A stretch of DNA of 49,692 nt. It comes from Myxococcota bacterium (lineage in GTDB: Bacteria > Myxococcota > JAJVIH01). Positions 18,435-26,170 of the stretch are shown here, piece by piece. Numbering within the stretch: the stretch's first letter is position 1; every line of letters begins with the position of its first letter. A program made the translations under genes and the position numbers. The notes beneath the pieces are model-generated. The model searched no databases. It saw nothing but the letters and a program-made list of their open reading frames with translations, and had not been told where the DNA came from. The DNA lies in assembly GCA_022072125.1 (NCBI GenBank), contig JAJVIH010000055.1, positions 1 through 49,692 of the forward strand. Direction: 5' to 3'.

Positions 18435-19501
18435 ACGTGCTGGTGGATGCGCGGATGATCCGCCACACCGGCATTGGCCGGACCATCCAGAACCTGTTGG
18501 ATCGGGCTGGCGGCGCGGAGGGAATCAGGATTGGCGCGGTGGGAGACCCGGCGCTCATCCGTGAAGCGTCGCCGCGATTCACGGGGCCCGTGATCGGGGA
18601 TCGAACTGGTATCTACTCGCTGCGCGAACAGGTCTCGCCGCGCGTGCGGGCCTGGTCTGGCGCGCTTTTCCACTGTCCGCATTACAATATTCCGCTGGCG
18701 CGGCGCGGTCCGCTGGTCTCCACCATTCACGATTTGATCCACCTCCGCTTTCCGCGATATCTGCCGGGTCCCGCCGCGCGCGCGTATGCGGAGGCGATGA
18801 TCCGGACCGCCGCGCTGCGATCCGCGCGCATCATCGCGGTCTCCCATCATACCGCCCGTGATATCGCCGCGCTGCCGGGCGTGCGGGAGGATCACATCCG
18901 GGTCATCTGGAATGGCGTGGATCATGATCGTTATTCTCCGCTCGAAAAACCGCCGGAAGATGGATTACCTTGGGCGCTGGCGGTGGCGGGAGAAAAGCCG
19001 CACAAGAACCTGCGCACGCTCATCGCCGCGCAACGCTCCCTCCTGGAAAGCGGAGTGAAGCCGCGCCTGCGCATCGCCGGCGTGGACGCGGACGGGCTGA
19101 AGCGGTTGGGAGGCGAGACTTCGCCTTGGCTGGAAGGACTGGGCATGGTCAGCGAGGATGAACTGATTGGCCTGTACCGGGCGGCGGCGGTGTTGCTGTT
19201 CCCTTCGGAATACGAGGGGTTTGGCCTGCCAGTGCTGGAGGCGATGGCCTGCGGCGCGCCGGTGATTTGCTCCAACGCCGCTTCGTTGCCCGAGGTGGCG
19301 GGGGACGCCGCGGTGCTGCTGCCGCCCCATGACGCCGCCGCCTGGGCGCGCGCCTGGAAGGACCTGATCGGGGATGCGCCGCGCCGCCGCCAACTGCGGG
19401 AAGCCGGTCTGGCGCAAGCCAGACGCTTCGACTGGAACACCACGGCGCGCGCGACCTTTGAGGTCTACCGGGAAGCCGCGGCGGAATGGGCCGGGACATG
19501 A
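18431..19501 (+). CDS. GT4-family glycosyltransferase
   Basis: Cytoplasmic retaining GT-B glycosyltransferase (family 4). The N-terminal domain includes GIGRTIQNLL and STIHDLIHLRFP, then the inter-domain ISVS-like IAVSHHTARDI. The C-terminal nucleotide-sugar domain has LAVAGEKPHKNL and the EX7E signature FPSEYEGFGLPVLEAMACG with both Glu residues present. The start is the ATG at 18431 overlapping the polymerase stop (ATGA); the frame is open further upstream but that part is shadow. The length of 356 is normal. The donor sugar is unknown; relatives with the STIHDL motif are often mannosyltransferases. Confidence 0.9.
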   Translation: MNVLVDARMIRHTGIGRTIQNLLDRAGGAEGIRIGAVGDPALIREASPRFTGPVIGDRTGIYSLREQVSPRVRAWSGALFHCPHYNIPLARRGPLVSTIHDLIHLRFPRYLPGPAARAYAEAMIRTAALRSARIIAVSHHTARDIAALPGVREDHIRVIWNGVDHDRYSPLEKPPEDGLPWALAVAGEKPHKNLRTLIAAQRSLLESGVKPRLRIAGVDADGLKRLGGETSPWLEGLGMVSEDELIGLYRAAAVLLFPSEYEGFGLPVLEAMACGAPVICSNAASLPEVAGDAAVLLPPHDAAAWARAWKDLIGDAPRRRQLREAGLAQARRFDWNTTARATFEVYREAAAEWAGT

Positions 19502-21213
19502 TTCCGCTTCCGGTCATATTGACCCTCTGCGGCGCGGTGCTGTGCGCGCCTTTTGTGTCCGAACCGGCATGGCGGCTGCTGGCCCTGTGCGCCGGGGCGG
19601 CCGGGCTGCTTTCGTTGTCGCCGCGGTTGCTGACAACGCCTCCGGGATGCCTGCGCGAGATCATGCTGGCCGGATGCGCGGGTCTGGCATGGGCGGGCGG
19701 CGCGTCAGCCCTGCTGGTTCTGGATGCGGGAGAATTCTCCTTCTGGACGGCGGCGGGCGGCGCATTCCTGCTTCCAGCGGCGTGGGCGCTCACGCTGCTC
19801 TCTCCCAGCGGGCGGAATCAGGCGCAACCGGTCATCTGGGCGTGGGTGCTGTGCGGGCTGTCGGCCATGGCGCTGGCGGCGGCGCAGATTCTGGCCTTTG
19901 GCGGCGAATCGCTGGAGAGCCTGCGCCTGACCCGCCAGGCGTATTTCCAGTTGGCGGGCTTCGCCTTGGCGTTCCATGTGATCTGGCGCGGCGAATCCCC
20001 TGGTCCGTTGATGCTGGGGATGATTCCCGTGCTCGCGCTCGGCGGCGCCGCGATTCTGCTTTATCGCAACGCCGGCCTGGACGCCGCCCGGGCGCGCGGG
20101 CGGGGAGATTCCGCCGCATTTGAAATCCATGCGCGTGAAGCGGTCCAGCGCAACCGCCTGCTCAGATCGCGGCGTTTCAACGGCTCCATCGAACGCTGGC
20201 TGGGCGACCGCGCCCTCCAGTCCCGCGATCCGGATGGCGCGCGGGATTGGTATTTGCGGGCGTCGCGGCAGGGGCCTCCCGCGCTGGCGTGGATATCCCT
20301 CGCGCAACTGGAATGGGACCAGGGGCGATTCGAGCAAGGCGATCTCTACCTGTCCCGGGTGGCGCTGGACCCCCTGTACGACGGGCCCGCCATCCACCAC
20401 CAGGCGGAAATCCGGAGTTCCGGCGTGCGGGTCCGCCTGGGCCTGCGGTTCTGGCTGATGGGACGCGCGGCCGACGCCCGGGAATGGTGGATTGACGAAC
20501 CGGAAGCAGGTCCCAACGGCATGCAGGCGAACCTGTTTCTGGCCCGCCAATACCGGCTGGAAGACAAACTCGCCTTCGCCCGCGAGCGCTGGAACCAGGT
20601 CCTCGCCGGCGGGCGCATTCCGCGCGAGTGGATGTGCGAGTGGATCGCCTGGCTGCGGGCTTCCGGCCAGATCGCCGCCGCGCTGGACGCCGCGCGCCAG
20701 CTTCACGGGGAAAATCCGGGATGTGTGGAGGGGCTGAAGCTGATGGCGGAGCACGGCGAGGCCGGCGAACGGCGTGAAGCGGAGGCCGCGCTCCGGCTGC
20801 TGGAGCCCACGGTCCCGAAGGAGGCGGTGTTCTCCAGCGGTATGGCGCTTCTGGGCTACGGGCTGGAAAAGGAAGTGCTCAGGCCGGGGGATTCCATGAT
20901 GGGCCACCTGGTTTGGGAGGCCCGCGCGCCGGTGCGGGACGCCGTGGCCTTTGTGCATATCCGGACGGCGTCTCCCGGCCAATGGCAGGAAGACCACCCG
21001 CCTGGCGGCGGGACATATCCGCCTTCGCGCTGGTGCGTGGGCGAGCGTTTTCGCGATGAATGGCGCTGGACGGTTCCGCGCGATATTCCCCCGGGAACCT
21101 ATTCCGTTGTGGTAGGCTTGTATGAACCCCGGTCAGGGATACGCATGTTGCGCATGAACCGCACGGGGGAAGAGAAAGATCACATCGCGCTGCGCCAGGT
21201 GACCATCCAGTGA
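19498..21213 (+). CDS. membrane-TPR protein with ArnT-type C-terminal beta domain
   Basis: No named family recognised. Residues 1-190 contain about five to six hydrophobic helices. Residues about 220-440 form helical TPR-like repeats (for example WLGDRALQSRDPDGARDWYL and GRFEQGDLYLSRVALD). The last 120 residues look like a beta-sandwich (VLRPGDSMMGHLVWEARAPV, GGTYPPSRW, DIPPGTYSVVVGLYEP) of the kind found at the C-terminus of many GT-C membrane glycosyltransferases, notably in Chloroflexi. The catalytic half of such enzymes seems to be missing. I used the ATG at 19498, which overlaps the GT4 stop. It lies inside the polysaccharide unit, so a role as an assembly scaffold or glycan-binding protein is a guess. 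Confidence 0.65.
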   Translation: MIPLPVILTLCGAVLCAPFVSEPAWRLLALCAGAAGLLSLSPRLLTTPPGCLREIMLAGCAGLAWAGGASALLVLDAGEFSFWTAAGGAFLLPAAWALTLLSPSGRNQAQPVIWAWVLCGLSAMALAAAQILAFGGESLESLRLTRQAYFQLAGFALAFHVIWRGESPGPLMLGMIPVLALGGAAILLYRNAGLDAARARGRGDSAAFEIHAREAVQRNRLLRSRRFNGSIERWLGDRALQSRDPDGARDWYLRASRQGPPALAWISLAQLEWDQGRFEQGDLYLSRVALDPLYDGPAIHHQAEIRSSGVRVRLGLRFWLMGRAADAREWWIDEPEAGPNGMQANLFLARQYRLEDKLAFARERWNQVLAGGRIPREWMCEWIAWLRASGQIAAALDAARQLHGENPGCVEGLKLMAEHGEAGERREAEAALRLLEPTVPKEAVFSSGMALLGYGLEKEVLRPGDSMMGHLVWEARAPVRDAVAFVHIRTASPGQWQEDHPPGGGTYPPSRWCVGERFRDEWRWTVPRDIPPGTYSVVVGLYEPRSGIRMLRMNRTGEEKDHIALRQVTIQ

Positions 21214-22385
21214 ATACCGGCACACCCATGGAAATCCCCGGTGATCTCCGGCGCCTGCGCGTGGCGCTGGTTCACGACTGGCTGACGGGCTATCGCGGCG
21301 GCGAACGGGTGCTGATGGAATTCGCCCTGATGTTTCCGGATGCGCCGGTGTTCACGCTGGCCCATGTCAAAGGCTCGTTGCCCCCGCAACTGGAAGGCCG
21401 CGATATCCGCACCTCGCTGATTCAGGACCTGCCTGGCGCCGCGAAACATTACCGCCGCTACCTGCCGCTGTTTCCCTTCGCCATTGAACAATTCCGTTTC
21501 GGCGGATTTGATCTCGTGCTGTCATCGAGCCATTGCGTGGCGCGCGGGGTCATCGTGCCGCCTGGATGCGTGCATGTGAGTTATATTCACACGCCGATGC
21601 GGTATGTCTGGGACCTGTTTGATCAATACTTCGGCGCCAGCGGAGACGGCGGCCTGGCGCGCTGGGGCGTTTCCGCCGCCGCCCATTATCTGCGCATGTG
21701 GGAAGAGGGGTCCGTTCACCGCGCGGATCGCTACATCGCCAACTCCACCGAGGTCGCCCAGCGCATCCAGCGGCGCTACGGAAAAGCCGCGGCGGTGGCG
21801 CACCCGCCCGTGGATACGGAGTTCTTCGCCCCCGATCCGTCCGCGAAGCGCGGCGATCACTACCTCGTGGTGTCGGCGCTGGCGCCCTACAAGCGTGTGG
21901 ACCTGGCCATCGCCGCCGCGAAAAAAACCGGGCGTTCCCTGCGCGTGGTGGGCGATGGGCCCGAACTGAAAAAACTGCGCCGGATGGCGGGCCCCGGCGT
22001 GGAGTTCACGGGCCGGCTGACCAACGAGGAGGTGAGGGCGGAGATGCGGTCCTGCCGCGCCTTCCTGTTTCCCGGCTTGGAGGATTTCGGCATCGCGCCG
22101 GTGGAAGCCATGGCCTGCGGAACCCCGGTGATCGCCTACGGGGCGGGCGGCGTGCTCGACTCGGTGGACGGCGTTTTCAGCGGCGAGGAGTGGCGGCGCG
22201 AGGCGACCGGGGTGTTTTTCCGGGAGCAGACGGCGGATTCCCTCGCCAATGCGATCCGCTATTTTGAAGACCATGGACCCAACGATCCGGCGCTGATGCG
22301 TTACCGCGCCCGCCGGTTCAGCCGCGAAGCCTTCTGGAACCGGATGATGGATGAATTGAGCGCGGCTATGGGCGCCACAGGTTGA
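21210..22385 (+). CDS. GT4-family glycosyltransferase (WbaZ-like)
   Basis: Second cytoplasmic GT-B transferase of the cluster, 391 residues. The N-terminus VALVHDWLTGYRGGERVL, the central HTPMRYVWDLFDQYFG and IANSTEVAQRIQRRYG are typical of WbaZ-like mannosyltransferases. The C-terminal half has FLFPGLEDFGIAPVEAMACG with the EX7E acidic pair in its Glu/Glu form. The GTG at 21210 overlaps the preceding stop (GTGA); the ATG at 21228 is an alternative. The gene ends the plus-strand run and its last 20 bases overlap the convergent formylglutamate amidohydrolase gene. Sugar specificity is inferred only from family resemblance. Confidence 0.9.
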   Translation: MNTGTPMEIPGDLRRLRVALVHDWLTGYRGGERVLMEFALMFPDAPVFTLAHVKGSLPPQLEGRDIRTSLIQDLPGAAKHYRRYLPLFPFAIEQFRFGGFDLVLSSSHCVARGVIVPPGCVHVSYIHTPMRYVWDLFDQYFGASGDGGLARWGVSAAAHYLRMWEEGSVHRADRYIANSTEVAQRIQRRYGKAAAVAHPPVDTEFFAPDPSAKRGDHYLVVSALAPYKRVDLAIAAAKKTGRSLRVVGDGPELKKLRRMAGPGVEFTGRLTNEEVRAEMRSCRAFLFPGLEDFGIAPVEAMACGTPVIAYGAGGVLDSVDGVFSGEEWRREATGVFFREQTADSLANAIRYFEDHGPNDPALMRYRARRFSREAFWNRMMDELSAAMGATG

Positions 22386-23205
22386 TGCGCCGCAGCAATC
22401 CTTCCAGCGCGGTTTTCAGGCGGGCGAAGCCGCCGGATCGGATTTCCAGCGTTTCTTCGTCCATGTAGAGGTCGCGGTTGAGTTCGATCTGGATGGCGTG
22501 AATCCGTTCCGCCGGGCGGCCATAATGGCGCGTGTTGAAACCGCCCTTGTAGGGGTCGTTGAGCGCCACGCTGTATTCGCAGCCGCGGAAATGGCCGGTC
22601 ACCAGGCGGGTCAGCGATCCGCCGCACGAAGCGCCATCGGCGTCGCCCGGAACGATATCCGCGCGGCGCCGTCCCTCGTCGCTGTGTTGGGCGCGCCCCA
22701 CGCTGGGCATGGAATGGCCATCCACCAGCACGGCGAAACCATGGCGATCGCGGATGGTCTTCAGCGCCGCCAGCAGGTGGTCTTGATAGGGGCGGTAATA
22801 CGCATCCAGCCGCCGCCGGTACTGCTCGCGGGTCAGGGGCTTGCGCAGCACCGGCTCGTTGTTGGTGGAAAGCCGCCAGATCATCCCGCGCGGCGCGGGC
22901 GGCGCGGCCGCTGTCCAGCCTTCCACCGAATCGGCGTCCACGTCTCCGGCGGGACGGTTGAGGTCCACGATGTAGCGGGAAATCCTCGCCGACATCAGGG
23001 TGCAGCCCAAGGCCGGCGCCCCGGCGTAGAGTTGATCGGTGTACAGGTCGGTATCCCTCAGCATCACGGCGCGTTCGCAGGCGATTTCGTCCGCGCATTC
23101 TTCCGGAATGATGGTCCCCGAGTGAGGGGTGTTCACCAACACCGGGGAAAAATCCTCCGGCTGGATGAACGAGAACAAATCCGTTTGATGCTCCAACATC
23201 CTCAT
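22366..23205 (-). CDS. N-formylglutamate amidohydrolase-family enzyme
   Basis: Zinc-dependent hydrolase that releases formate from N-formyl-L-glutamate, or a close relative. Family signatures are VLVNTPHSGTIIPEE at the N-terminus, DTDLYTDQLY, YIVDLNRPAGD, the VLVDGHSMPSVG segment with a metal-binding His, and IQIELNRDLYMDE near the end. At 279 residues it has normal length. No other histidine-degradation gene (hutH, hutU, hutI) is nearby, so it may act on another N-formyl or N-acyl amino acid. It faces the GT4 gene tail to tail with a 20-base overlap, leaving no room for an intergenic terminator. A good promoter lies immediately upstream. Confidence 0.85.
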   Translation of the reverse strand: MRMLEHQTDLFSFIQPEDFSPVLVNTPHSGTIIPEECADEIACERAVMLRDTDLYTDQLYAGAPALGCTLMSARISRYIVDLNRPAGDVDADSVEGWTAAAPPAPRGMIWRLSTNNEPVLRKPLTREQYRRRLDAYYRPYQDHLLAALKTIRDRHGFAVLVDGHSMPSVGRAQHSDEGRRRADIVPGDADGASCGGSLTRLVTGHFRGCEYSVALNDPYKGGFNTRHYGRPAERIHAIQIELNRDLYMDEETLEIRSGGFARLKTALEGLLRRINLWRP

Positions 23206-23214
23206 GCCGGGATT

Positions 23215-23243
23215 ATCGTAACCTTGCGGAAGCCTGCTGTCAC
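23215..23243 (-). promoter_or_regulatory. sigma70-like promoter of the formylglutamate amidohydrolase gene
   Basis: On the minus strand GTGACA, a 17-base spacer and TACGAT (overlapping GATAAT). Transcription would begin about position 23208, only a few bases before the ATG at 23205, which predicts a very short leader or a leaderless message. Confidence 0.5.
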
Positions 23244-23272
23244 TGGCCCGGCCCGGGAGAAATAACTTGCCC

Positions 23273-23310
23273 CCGGAGATTCATCCCGCGATAACGCGGA
23301 AGATCTCCGG
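23273..23310 (+). promoter_or_regulatory. interrupted hairpin before the GT-C/TPR gene
   Basis: CCGGAGAT (23273-23280) pairs with ATCTCCGG (23303-23310), and inside it CCGCG (23286-23290) pairs with CGCGG (23295-23299) around an ATAA loop. The 3' arm runs into GGAG, the likely ribosome binding site of the GTG at 23320, so folding could limit translation. Confidence 0.45.
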
Positions 23311-23319
23311 AGCGGACGG

Positions 23320-25311
23320 GTGAAAACACAGAAGTCGAGAGCGGCGGCGTCCAGAGAGGCGCTTTTCCAGACGGCGAAGCCCGCGGAGGAAACAGCGGGA
23401 GCCCCGCCGCGATCGCCGCTTGCGGCGTGGTTATGGCGGATCGCGGCGTTCTCCGTTCTCGCCGCGGCCGTTCTGTTCGCGGCCCGCCAGATGGGGGATA
23501 ACGACACCGGTTTTCACCTGCGCGCGGGTGATTACATCCTGAACGGCGGCGGCTGGCCCAGGACCGATCCCTTCAGCTTCGGCATGAGCGATCACGCCTA
23601 CACCGATACGAGTTGGGGCTTTCAGGTGCTGGCCGCCGCCCTGTACCGGCTAGCCGGCGTTGCGGGGCCCATCGCCCTGACTGCCGTTCTGGCCGTGGCG
23701 ATGTTTGGCTTCGCCTTGCTGGCCGCGCGGTTGCGGGCGGGGAACGCCGCGTGGGGGCCGCTGCTGCTGCTGGCGTCCGTCGTGGCGGTGGAAATCCGCC
23801 TTGAAATCCGCCCCGAGATGCTGTCGTACGCGCTGTTTTCGGCGGAGTTGTTCCTGCTGCACCGCTACCGCCAGACCGGCAGGCTGAAGTGGTGGGTCCT
23901 GCCCGCCATCCATCTGCTTTGGGCGAATTGCCACGCGCTGTATCCGGTTGGTCTCGCCGCGCAAGGGGCGTTTTTCCTCGGCGGCTGGCTGGAGACCCGG
24001 CGTCCGGACTGGCGGCTGGCGAAGATCGCGGCGGGGTCGTTCGCCATGGGAGTGATCAATCCCTATGGCTTCAAGGGACTGTTTTTCCCCATTGAACTGC
24101 TCACCCGTTTCAGCAGCGGCAATATCTTCGCCCGGGAGATCGCCGAACTGGAGGCGAATCCGTTCAAGCTCAACCTGACGGATCGGTTTCCATTTTATCC
24201 CATGGCGTCCGTGTGGACCTTCCGGCTGCTGGTCTTGTTGATGATCCCCGCCGCCTGGACGTTGATCCGCAAGCGCCAGTGGACGCATATGCTGCTCGCC
24301 CTGCTTTACCTGCCCTTGGCCTTCCGCATGATCCGCAATATTCCGCTGGTGGTGATCGCGATCCTGCCCATGTTATTCCTGGCCAGCGCGGACTGGATGG
24401 AAAATCCGCCGCGCCAGCTCGCCGGGTGGCGCGCCCGGCTGGACATGGCGCCGTCCATTCTCGCCATCGCGCTGGCGCTGGCCATCGCCCCGCTGATCAT
24501 CAACGACGCCTGGTATGTGGTTGATCGCCGCGGGGAACGCTTCGGCCTTTCTGAAAACCGGAACAAACTTCCCGTGGACGCCGCCCGGTTCCTGCGCGAG
24601 CGCCACGGCCAGGGGCGCATATTCAACCATATCAATCATGGCGGATACCTGATGTGGGCGGTTCCGGAAATGCCGCACCTGATAGATGGACGGCTGGAAC
24701 TCGCCGGCGAGCGTTTTTTTGAGGAATATCTGACCTGCCTTTCCCGGCTGGATCTGCTGGAAGGGTGCATGCGCCGCCACGGAACACGGGTTTTTGTTCA
24801 CTCCACCCTGCTGATTCATCCTCTGATGGTGAAGGAACTGCTCGCCTCTCCGCGCTGGCGGCTGGATTACGCCGATCACGCCGCGTTGGTGTTCAGCTTC
24901 CATCCGGATGCGGCCGCGGGAGCGCCGCCGCACGCGCATGAACCGCTATTGCGGCTCCGGCAGGTGGAAAAACCGCCGCGTCCCTGGCCCGGATTCGATG
25001 GGTCGCCCCGGCCCCGGGCAGGACTGAATTTCTGGCTTCAGGCATGGACGGAGCAGGTGCGTTTTCCCAACGGGGATTACGCCCTGGGGCTCTTCTGCAT
25101 GTATGCGGGCGAGTCCGCCGCGGCGGAAGCCCTGAACCTGCGCGCCATCGTATCTTCTGGCGGGGCTTTTTATGAAGTCTATAACAACCTCGGGGCGCTG
25201 TGGTGGCGTCAGGGCCGCCTGCGGGAAGCCGCGCAGGCCTATCAGGCGGTGTTGCAGGATGTTCCGGATCACAAAATCGCGCTCCAGCGCGTTCAGGGCA
25301 TGGGCAAATGA
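23320..25311 (+). CDS. GT-C-like membrane protein with C-terminal TPR
   Basis: Large inner-membrane protein of 663 residues. After a cytoplasmic N-terminus of about 38 residues come ten or more helices. The first loop GDNDTGFHLRAGDYIL and the TDPFSF segment match a widespread uncharacterised GT-C-like family, as does the soluble segment GRIFNHINHGGYLMW ... HLIDGRLE. The last 65 residues form about two TPR units (NLGALWWRQGRLREAAQAYQ). The start is GTG at 23320, with a GGAG ribosome site; no better ATG lies near. It is preceded by a hairpin and followed by its own-promoter lipoprotein gene. The membrane fold is clear; the substrate and even transferase activity are inference. Confidence 0.7.
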   Translation: MKTQKSRAAASREALFQTAKPAEETAGAPPRSPLAAWLWRIAAFSVLAAAVLFAARQMGDNDTGFHLRAGDYILNGGGWPRTDPFSFGMSDHAYTDTSWGFQVLAAALYRLAGVAGPIALTAVLAVAMFGFALLAARLRAGNAAWGPLLLLASVVAVEIRLEIRPEMLSYALFSAELFLLHRYRQTGRLKWWVLPAIHLLWANCHALYPVGLAAQGAFFLGGWLETRRPDWRLAKIAAGSFAMGVINPYGFKGLFFPIELLTRFSSGNIFAREIAELEANPFKLNLTDRFPFYPMASVWTFRLLVLLMIPAAWTLIRKRQWTHMLLALLYLPLAFRMIRNIPLVVIAILPMLFLASADWMENPPRQLAGWRARLDMAPSILAIALALAIAPLIINDAWYVVDRRGERFGLSENRNKLPVDAARFLRERHGQGRIFNHINHGGYLMWAVPEMPHLIDGRLELAGERFFEEYLTCLSRLDLLEGCMRRHGTRVFVHSTLLIHPLMVKELLASPRWRLDYADHAALVFSFHPDAAAGAPPHAHEPLLRLRQVEKPPRPWPGFDGSPRPRAGLNFWLQAWTEQVRFPNGDYALGLFCMYAGESAAAEALNLRAIVSSGGAFYEVYNNLGALWWRQGRLREAAQAYQAVLQDVPDHKIALQRVQGMGK

Positions 25312-25339
25312 TTGACTTTAGCGGCGGGCGACCTACGAT
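25312..25339 (+). promoter_or_regulatory. sigma70-like promoter of the 25376 lipoprotein gene
   Basis: TTGACT (25312-25317), a 16-base spacer and TACGAT (25334-25339), starting right after the preceding stop codon. A GGAAGGG ribosome site stands before the ATG at 25376. Confidence 0.5.
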
Positions 25340-25375
25340 CCCTGGTGGAAGGGTAACTTACGGAAGGGTCACACC

Positions 25376-25978
25376 ATGAAAAAAATTCTGTTTTCCGCCG
25401 CGTTGGCCGTCATGGCCGCCATCTCCGGCGGATGCGCCGCCGCGACAGCCTCGGTCAGCGATGCGGATCGCGCCACCCCCGACAATGAAAACACCGCGCG
25501 CCAGACCATTCATACCTTTTTGACCGCGCTATACCGCGGGCAAAGCGCCGTGGTCGCCGATAACAGCGCCCGTCCGCTTTACTTCAACAAGAAAGACCCG
25601 GTTCAGGACACCAAGGATATCCAGTCGCTGGTCCGGGTCGGCTACGAATCCATGCTGCAGGCCCAGCACGCCAGCAGCATGCAGCCGCAGGTGGTTCCGA
25701 GCGGAGGCCCCGATGTCCGTCAAGGATCAACCACGGGCGTGACGGCCATCGCCGAGCCCGTGGTCGAAATCCAGTCCACGGATTTCATGACCTGGGACGC
25801 CTTCAAGACCAAGGACGCATCCAAGGAACTGGCGTCGTGGATAGAAGGGAAGGCCGATCCCGCCCATGCATTCGCCCAGGTTGAATTGACCGTTTCCAAG
25901 GGTCCGCCGCGCACCATTGGTTTGTGGTTGATCAAGGATGGCGACTCCTGGAAGGTGGCCGGTTTCCAGAGTTCCTGA
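25376..25978 (+). CDS. hypothetical lipoprotein
   Basis: No family recognised. The signal MKKILFSAALAVMAAISGGC ends in a lipobox with lipidated Cys20. The mature 180 residues suggest an NTF2/SnoaL-like alpha-beta fold: a helix at NTARQTIHTFLTALYRGQ near the start, and late strands in IGLWLIKDGDSWKVAGFQ, a common ending for such domains; this is inference from pattern. Strong ribosome site and start. It has its own promoter in the 64-base gap after the GT-C/TPR gene and converges with the HEAT-repeat gene. Confidence 0.75.
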   Translation: MKKILFSAALAVMAAISGGCAAATASVSDADRATPDNENTARQTIHTFLTALYRGQSAVVADNSARPLYFNKKDPVQDTKDIQSLVRVGYESMLQAQHASSMQPQVVPSGGPDVRQGSTTGVTAIAEPVVEIQSTDFMTWDAFKTKDASKELASWIEGKADPAHAFAQVELTVSKGPPRTIGLWLIKDGDSWKVAGFQSS

Positions 25979-26049
25979 TCCGGCGCGCCGTCCCGTTGTA
26001 CGGATTCCATCGCGCCACGATGGCGTCCCGGTTTGTTCAAACCTGCTCC

Positions 26050-26065
26050 GCCGCCATCAGGCGGC
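26050..26065 (+). terminator. possible weak hairpin terminator after the lipoprotein gene
   Basis: GCCGCC and GGCGGC pair around an ATCA loop, 72 bases after the lipoprotein stop. The T-run (TTTTT) is displaced about ten bases downstream, so this is a weak candidate. Nothing else is seen in the 192-base convergent gap. Confidence 0.25.
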
Positions 26066-26170
26066 AAGGGCGATGTTTTTGCGGATCAGGAGTGGATGCG
26101 GGATCGCGGGCGTGCGATCATTGGGGGCCTGCGAGCCTGGTGGTCCACTCAACATGAAGCGGATTGGGCT

